A stretch of 21,215 bases of DNA from an uncultured Bacteroidota bacterium. Its GTDB lineage: Bacteria; Bacteroidota; Bacteroidia; Flavobacteriales; TMED113. The stretch's first letter is position 1. Each line of letters begins with the position of its first letter. The translations under genes and the position numbers were made by a program. The notes under the pieces are model-generated. The model worked only from the letters and a program-made list of their open reading frames with translations. It was not told the origin of the DNA and did not search any database. Location: assembly GCA_902520385.1 (NCBI GenBank), contig CABYOB010000010.1, positions 1 through 21,215 of the forward strand. The letters are read 5' to 3'. Positions 17,601 through 21,215 of the stretch are shown here, piece after piece.

Positions 17601-17670
17601 ACTCATCATGAAGATATTTCTCATCTCCTTTTATGTATGGACTTTTAAAATATTTTTTTCCTTTTTTCAT
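14617..17670 (-). CDS. actB: ActB, iron-sulfur / molybdopterin-oxidoreductase-like subunit of ACIII
   Basis: This 1017-residue exported protein carries a Tat signal after an unusually long N-region (SRRDFLKFLGF, Arg46-Arg47) and a lipobox-like LSSC (Cys65). The extended Tat leader is a known feature of this family. Residues of about 80-730 resemble the molybdopterin oxidoreductase fold, which in ACIII binds no Mo cofactor. The C-terminal 250 residues hold the cluster ligands: Cys766/769/772/776, Cys846/849/854/858, Cys878/884/888 and Cys934/937 with Cys962/964/968. In the family these bind three [4Fe-4S] clusters and one [3Fe-4S] cluster. It takes electrons from quinol at ActC and passes them to the ActA hemes. 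It lies 6 nt after actA and 6 nt before actC. Confidence 0.97.
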   Translation of the reverse strand: MKKGKKYFKSPYIKGDEKYLHDEFSEKLPLDHFVSNQNENSNNTSRRDFLKFLGFSTAAAVLSSCEAPVVKSVPYLNQPEEIIPGVANFYASSYFQENNFANILVKTREGRPISVTTNKDYEKNNQFGGGLNSRGYASVLSLYDSNRIKNPLKNNKEITWNKLDSEIKKALKETSKKGKKIVFLSSTIISPSFKEILNTFSKKFRTTEIVYSDSISKSAILESNSKCFGESFIPTYNFHKAKVVVSFEADFLGDWLDSSYGRKYSQLRNPGKNMSKHYQFESLLSLTGSNSDKRIPTNPDEQLNYLNYLYSKISMSQSNLEIINKKHKAILDNVCEDLLKNKGKSLVISGSSNTEHQIVVNAINYLLDNYSKTIDYNNKSNLYSSINSNFQKFIKDVENNKVGAVIINDVNIAYNHPSVINQLNNIKLKVSMSDSLNETTRLMDYVCPKSHYLESWGDAKPYSAVYSIQQPTINPIFNSRQVEQNLLKWMNSQATYYDFLKSFYKSLGYNKSWNKILHDGFCEVDYEKRNLVFSSDTAINILKENNVNTKNSNDVFLVLYSKGSMGSGYQSNNPWLQELPDPITKVTWDNYLTISPAHAKSLGLKNWHVANGGLNGDVVNIKFDENVENIILKVPVYIQPGQKENVLGMAFGYGRENSGKVANGVGVSAFELYKKLSLVHKNNFTIEKVKGVEHEYACTQNSHTMMGRSIVKETTLNEYLKNPKSGNKDFKLESYKGSVAASELNLYQEHKPSVHFWNMSIDLNKCNGCGACVIACHAENNVPVVGKEEVRKNRDMHWLRIDRYYSSDMNKDLASEQGIGAIEMYKLMEEPSVAENLEVVFQPVMCQHCNQAPCENVCPVAATTHSNEGLNQMTYNRCIGTRYCMNNCPYKVRRFNWFNYKDNDDFDFNMNDDLGKMVLNPDVTVRARGVMEKCSMCIQNIQKTKLDAKKERRKVRDGEINCACETACDTGAIVFGDALDEKSRISKEKKHPRTYALLEELNTQPSVFYKTKVRNKN

Positions 17671-17676
17671 AATTTA

Positions 17677-18915
17677 TTAATAATGACATTTACCACACTC
17701 TAAACCTCCAATGTCTTCAACAGTTAAGTCAGCTTTTTTATGTTTCTCAACCCAATCATCGTATTCATGATAATATGGGTTATCTAAATCTATCTTAGAA
17801 TCTCTATGACAATTAATACACCAACCCATTGTTAATTTTTCCTTTTGATACACAACATCCATCTCCTCTATTGCACCGTGACATTCTTGACATTCTATAT
17901 TTCCTGCCACCACGTGTTGAGAGTGATTAAAATAAGCATGATTAGGTAAATTATGGATCCTAACCCATTTAATTGGTTGTTGTTCATAACCTTCAATATA
18001 ACTTCTAGAATCAACATCATAACCAACAGCTTTATAAATTTTAGCAATTTCTTTTGTTCCATGAACTGGGCCTTCAACAATATTTGCATGACAATTCATA
18101 CAAACATTAGCAGAGGGAATACCCGAGTGTTTACTTTTTCTTGCACTAGAGTGACAATAATTACAATCTATACCTTGTTCTCCGGCATGAAGTTTATGAG
18201 AAAACTCAATAGGCTGAGCTGGTTTATAATTTTGTGAGATTCCTATTTTTGAAAGACTTTGCCAACCTATAACAATTACCACTAAAACTCCTAAATGGAC
18301 TACAATTAACACAATTGCAATATTACTTGAAACCCATTTTTTGAGACCTTGAAATATAGTCTCCTCAATATTAGAAGCTTTTTTTAATGAATTTTTAAGA
18401 AATGTTAAAAACCCAAAAACAGAAACTAAAGCAAGAACTAAAATAAGTAAAGTTTGTGTGCTAATATTCTCTGATTTAACATCTTTATTTTCTACAACTT
18501 CAACTACTGCAACTTCTTCAACTGGAGGATTTTCGATATATGCTAATATATCCCTAACATCATCATCAGACAAAGTAGGAAAAGCCGTCATTACACTCTG
18601 ATTATACTCTTCAAAAATTGCAATCGCTTGCTCATCCCCAGTCTCAATTAGGGCAGAAGAATTTCTAATCCATTCAATTAGCCATTCTTGAGTATATTCT
18701 TCAAAAATTTCAACATTTAAACCAGGGCCAATTAATCTTGCTTTTTTCTCATCTCCAAGTTTATGACAACTAGTACAATTTGCTTTAAATAACTCTTCCC
18801 CTTTCTGTATATCATGCCCAACAAGATAATCGACCTGCCCGAAAGAAAAAAAAGAGCAAAAAGTAAATAAAAAAAATGAAAAATATAATGTTGTTTTCCC
18901 GAACATTAAAAACAT
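17677..18915 (-). CDS. actA: ActA, multiheme cytochrome c of ACIII with added monoheme domain
   Basis: The predicted 412-residue protein has a signal peptide (about residues 1-26, ending SFGQ). An N-terminal monoheme cytochrome c domain follows, with CTSCH at 47-51 and Met109 as the probable axial ligand. After it come two hydrophobic helices (about 153-173 and 197-218). The classical pentaheme ActA domain has CNYCH 251-255, CMNCH 272-276, CQECH 342-346, CINCH 366-370 and CGKCH 407-411. That makes six heme sites. ATG 18915 is the first ATG of the frame, a second ATG at 18906 is equally possible, and a TTG at 18930 overlaps a likely promoter element. It is the first gene of the respiratory operon and, through ActB, feeds electrons outwards to ActE and the oxidase. 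Confidence 0.94.
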   Translation of the reverse strand: MFLMFGKTTLYFSFFLFTFCSFFSFGQVDYLVGHDIQKGEELFKANCTSCHKLGDEKKARLIGPGLNVEIFEEYTQEWLIEWIRNSSALIETGDEQAIAIFEEYNQSVMTAFPTLSDDDVRDILAYIENPPVEEVAVVEVVENKDVKSENISTQTLLILVLALVSVFGFLTFLKNSLKKASNIEETIFQGLKKWVSSNIAIVLIVVHLGVLVVIVIGWQSLSKIGISQNYKPAQPIEFSHKLHAGEQGIDCNYCHSSARKSKHSGIPSANVCMNCHANIVEGPVHGTKEIAKIYKAVGYDVDSRSYIEGYEQQPIKWVRIHNLPNHAYFNHSQHVVAGNIECQECHGAIEEMDVVYQKEKLTMGWCINCHRDSKIDLDNPYYHEYDDWVEKHKKADLTVEDIGGLECGKCHY

Positions 18916-18929
18916 ATAATTATTGGACA

Positions 18930-18937
18930 CAAATATA
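18930..18937 (-). promoter_or_regulatory. Candidate Bacteroidota -7 promoter element for the act-cox operon
   Basis: On the minus strand this octamer reads TATATTTG, a full match to the Bacteroidetes -7 consensus TAnnTTTG. It lies 15 nt upstream of the actA ATG at 18915 (24 nt from the alternative at 18906). I see no clear TTTG-type -33 box upstream, so the call rests on one short motif in AT-rich DNA. Confidence 0.35.
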
Positions 18938-18992
18938 TAAATCTATTTACATAAAAACATGAAATATTATATGTAAATTTATATTAAATGTA

Positions 18993-19015
18993 TTATTTAG
19001 AATACTTCTAAATAA
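18993..19015. promoter_or_regulatory. Perfect inverted repeat, candidate operator
   Basis: Arms TTATTTAGAA (18993-19002) and TTCTAAATAA (19006-19015) are exact reverse complements around the 3-nt spacer TAC. The element lies between the divergent actA operon and the SPOR-like gene, 25 nt before the latter's start and about 56 nt upstream of the candidate actA -7 element. No T-run follows in either direction, so it does not look like a terminator. The form suits a dimeric DNA-binding regulator, perhaps a Fur/PerR-like protein, but the family cannot be assigned. Confidence 0.5.
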
Positions 19016-19040
19016 CAGACTTTAACATAAGTACTTTAAA

Positions 19041-19442
19041 TTGAAAAAAACTATTTTATTTCTTTCATTATATATTTTTGCCACTTCAAATATTTACAGC
19101 CAACAAAAAGAGCAAAAATCATTAGATTTTTCAATAAAAAAAAGTGAAGAAATTAGAAAGTTATTTAATACCTATAATGAAATACATGAAAAAATTGTTC
19201 TTGTTTATAAAATTCAATTATTTCACAATGAAAATCGTTATTCAACCTGGAAAATTAAAAATAAGTATGAGGAATTATATCCATCTAAGCAAATTAATTT
19301 TTTTTACGAACCACCTTATTTTAAAGTAACTTCAGAATATTTCATGACTAAAACATCTGCGGAAAAAAAAATGGATTCTATTAAAGACACTTTCCCAGAT
19401 TGTTTTATAATAACCGATTTTATCCCGTTAGACGAATTTTAA
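19041..19442 (+). CDS. Small secreted SPOR-like protein
   Basis: The 133-residue protein has a signal peptide (MKKTILFLSLYIFATSNIYSQ) followed by a Lys/Glu-rich helix and a compact domain of about 75 residues. That domain (VYKIQLFHNENRY...INFFYEPPYFKVTSEYFMTKTSAEKKMDSIKDTFPDCFIITDF) has the order of a SPOR fold: a YxIQL first strand, PYFKV in the middle, then a helix and a last FIIT strand. SPOR domains bind denuded peptidoglycan glycans, so a cell-wall role is plausible. The start must be TTG 19041: an in-frame stop lies 18 nt upstream, and no ATG precedes the signal peptide. Its stop overlaps the infB stop tail to tail in the palindrome TTAA (19439-19442). Confidence 0.7.
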   Translation: MKKTILFLSLYIFATSNIYSQQKEQKSLDFSIKKSEEIRKLFNTYNEIHEKIVLVYKIQLFHNENRYSTWKIKNKYEELYPSKQINFFYEPPYFKVTSEYFMTKTSAEKKMDSIKDTFPDCFIITDFIPLDEF

Positions 19443-21215
19443 GATTTAACTTGATTAAATGCTTCTATAACATCTCCAACTTTAATATCATTAAAGTTTT
19501 CAATATTTAAACCACACTCATAGTTTTTCAAAACTTCTTTAACATCTTCTTTAAAACGTTTTAAAGAAGCTAGGTTTCCAGTATAAATCACAATACCATC
19601 TCTGATTAATCTAATTTCTGAATTTCTTTCTATTTTTCCATCAGACACATAACTACCTGCTACTGTACCTATTTTAGGTATTTTAAAAACCTCTCTTACT
19701 TCAACATTTCCAATTACCTCCTCCCTTAACTCAGGCTCATGCATACCCTCCAAAGCATCCTTCACAGCATTAATCGCATCATATATAACAGAGTACATCC
19801 TTATGTCAATAGATTCTTTTTCAGCTAATTTTCTAGCTGAAACAGATGGCCTCACTTGAAAGCCAATAATTATAGCATTAGAAGCTGATGCTAACAATAC
19901 ATCTGAATCAGTAATTTGACCTACTCCTTTGTGAATAACATTTACTTGTATTTGATCACTGGTCAACTTAAGGAATGAATCACTTAATGCTTGTATAGAA
20001 CCATCAACATCAGCTTTAACTATTATATTTAATTCTTTAAAATCTCCGATTGCCAACCTTCTTCCTATTTCATCTAAAGTAATGTGTTTTTGCGTTCTAA
20101 TACTTTGCTCTCTTTGTAATTGATTTCTTTTAGTAGCAATTTGTTTTGCTTCTTTTTCTTCAGACATAACATTAAAACGATCACCCGCCTGAGGAGCACC
20201 ATTTAAACCTAATATAGCCGTTGGACAAGAAGGCCCAGCTTGATTCAGAAGATTTCCCCTTTCATCAAACATCGCCTTCACCTTTCCTGTATACTGCCCA
20301 GCAAGAATAAAATCTCCTTTATTAAGTGTTCCATTTTGCACAAGAATAGTTGCAACATATCCTTTACCTTTATCTAAAGAAGCCTCAATAATTGTTCCAC
20401 TTGCATTTCTTTCTGGATTTGCTTTTAATTCTAAAAGATCAGACTCTAAAAGAACTTTTTCTAAAAGCTCTTCAATACCCACACCTGTTTTTGCGGAAAT
20501 ATCTTGACTTTGATACTTACCTCCCCAATCTTCTACTAGCAAATTCATTCCAGAAAGTTGTTCTTTTAATTTATCCGAATTTGAATTTGGTTTATCAATT
20601 TTATTAAATGCAAACACAATCGGCACATTTGCAGCTTGAGCATGTGATATAGCCTCCTTTGTCTGAGGCATAACATCATCATCTACCGCAATAACTATAA
20701 TAGCTAAATCAGTTACCTGAGCACCTCTTGCTCTCATAGCGGTAAAAGCTTCATGACCTGGTGTATCAATAAATGTGATTTTTCTATCATCTGGCAATGT
20801 GACTTCATAAGCACCTATATGCTGTGTAATCCCTCCTGATTCACCAGCAATAACATTTTCTTTTCTAATGTAATCTAAAAGAGATGTTTTACCATGATCA
20901 ACATGCCCCATAATTGTTACTATTGGAGCTCTTTTAATCAACACTGAAGCATCATCTTCTTCTTCCTCAATTGACTCTTGAACTTCTGCACTAACAAACT
21001 CAACTTGAAAACCAAATTCTTCAGCTACAATGGAAAGAGTTTCAGCATCTAATCTTTGGTTCATAGCCACCATTATTCCTAAAGTCATACAGCTAGAAAT
21101 AACTTCATTAGGATTAATATCCATCATGCTAGCTAATTCCCCAACTGTAACAAACTCTGTAACCTTTAATATAGACTTTTCCTGGTCAGCTATTTTCTGT
21201 TCTTCTAACGCCTTC
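19439..21215 (-). CDS. infB: Translation initiation factor IF-2, 5'-truncated by window edge
   Basis: The open frame continues to the right edge (last full codon at 21214) and gives the C-terminal 591 residues of IF-2. This is the GTPase that places initiator tRNA on the 30S subunit and promotes subunit joining. The visible N-terminal part is the IF2_N motif (KVTEFVTVGELASMMDINPNEVI). The G domain follows with GHVDHGKT (G1, residues 103-110), DTPGHE (G3, 150-155) and NKID (G4, 204-207), then domains II, III and the fMet-tRNA-binding C-terminal domain. An internal ATG at 21127 is not the start, since conserved IF2_N sequence precedes it. The missing part should be the long, variable N-terminal region. 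Only its last few charged residues (ALEEQKIADQEK) are seen. Confidence 0.97.
   Translation of the reverse strand, partial: KALEEQKIADQEKSILKVTEFVTVGELASMMDINPNEVISSCMTLGIMVAMNQRLDAETLSIVAEEFGFQVEFVSAEVQESIEEEEDDASVLIKRAPIVTIMGHVDHGKTSLLDYIRKENVIAGESGGITQHIGAYEVTLPDDRKITFIDTPGHEAFTAMRARGAQVTDLAIIVIAVDDDVMPQTKEAISHAQAANVPIVFAFNKIDKPNSNSDKLKEQLSGMNLLVEDWGGKYQSQDISAKTGVGIEELLEKVLLESDLLELKANPERNASGTIIEASLDKGKGYVATILVQNGTLNKGDFILAGQYTGKVKAMFDERGNLLNQAGPSCPTAILGLNGAPQAGDRFNVMSEEKEAKQIATKRNQLQREQSIRTQKHITLDEIGRRLAIGDFKELNIIVKADVDGSIQALSDSFLKLTSDQIQVNVIHKGVGQITDSDVLLASASNAIIIGFQVRPSVSARKLAEKESIDIRMYSVIYDAINAVKDALEGMHEPELREEVIGNVEVREVFKIPKIGTVAGSYVSDGKIERNSEIRLIRDGIVIYTGNLASLKRFKEDVKEVLKNYECGLNIENFNDIKVGDVIEAFNQVKS

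Noticed and set aside
17953..18237. Plus-strand 94-residue ORF within actA
   Set aside because: It is antisense to a confidently identified multiheme cytochrome, with no start context or recognisable domain.
19144..19329. Alternative-frame ORF within the SPOR-like gene
   Set aside because: It is internal to the longer frame, which has a signal peptide and a domain pattern. The alternative is low-complexity Lys/Ile sequence.

Overview
The window is about 21.2 kb of strongly AT-rich DNA from a member of the Bacteroidota, most likely a marine or free-living Flavobacteriales. The signs are a type IX secretion (T9SS) C-terminal sorting domain, an alternative complex III (ACIII) respiratory operon, DUF6029 and Omp28-type envelope proteins, starts without clear Shine-Dalgarno sequences, and a promoter-like TAnnTTTG hexamer. 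No tRNA, rRNA, CRISPR array, transposase or phage gene was found.

Left region (1-6449, + strand): an envelope cluster. It holds the 3' end of a T9SS-exported thioredoxin-fold protein, a terminator, a TlpA/ResA-like thioredoxin, a DUF6029 outer-membrane protein, an Omp28-like lipoprotein and a PorT-type beta-barrel. Three of these carry CxxC motifs, so the group looks like extracytoplasmic thiol-redox proteins set beside outer-membrane proteins. It is disrupted by a 1086-bp direct repeat that I read as identical in both copies (1648-2733 and 3014-4099). The copies are separated by 280 bp from an unrelated lipoprotein gene. One intact copy of each gene survives (TlpA at 1488, DUF6029 at 3346), and between them lie a chimeric ORF and a headless TlpA ORF.

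Middle region (6454-18915, - strand): a tightly packed operon read right to left, actA-actB-actC-actD-actE-actF-cox2-cox1-ruvB. ACIII (ActA-F) oxidises menaquinol and passes electrons through c-type hemes to the caa3/aa3-type oxidase, whose CuA subunit (Cox2) and heme-copper subunit (Cox1) follow directly. Gaps are 0-10 nt or short overlaps up to cox1, and 34 nt before ruvB. Oxidase subunit III is not in the window. The linked ruvB (Holliday-junction helicase motor) is a neighbour seen in many Bacteroidota and has no role in respiration.

Right region (18916-21215): a divergent intergenic stretch with a candidate actA promoter and a perfect 10-bp-arm inverted repeat. It is followed by a small secreted SPOR-like protein whose stop codon overlaps the stop codon of convergent infB. 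infB (translation initiation factor IF-2) runs off the right edge.

Most of the window is core metabolism of ordinary type. The real anomaly is the duplication and insertion at 1648-4099, which is either a recent rearrangement or an assembly chimera. I did not find a convincing new defence, mobile or biosynthetic system.
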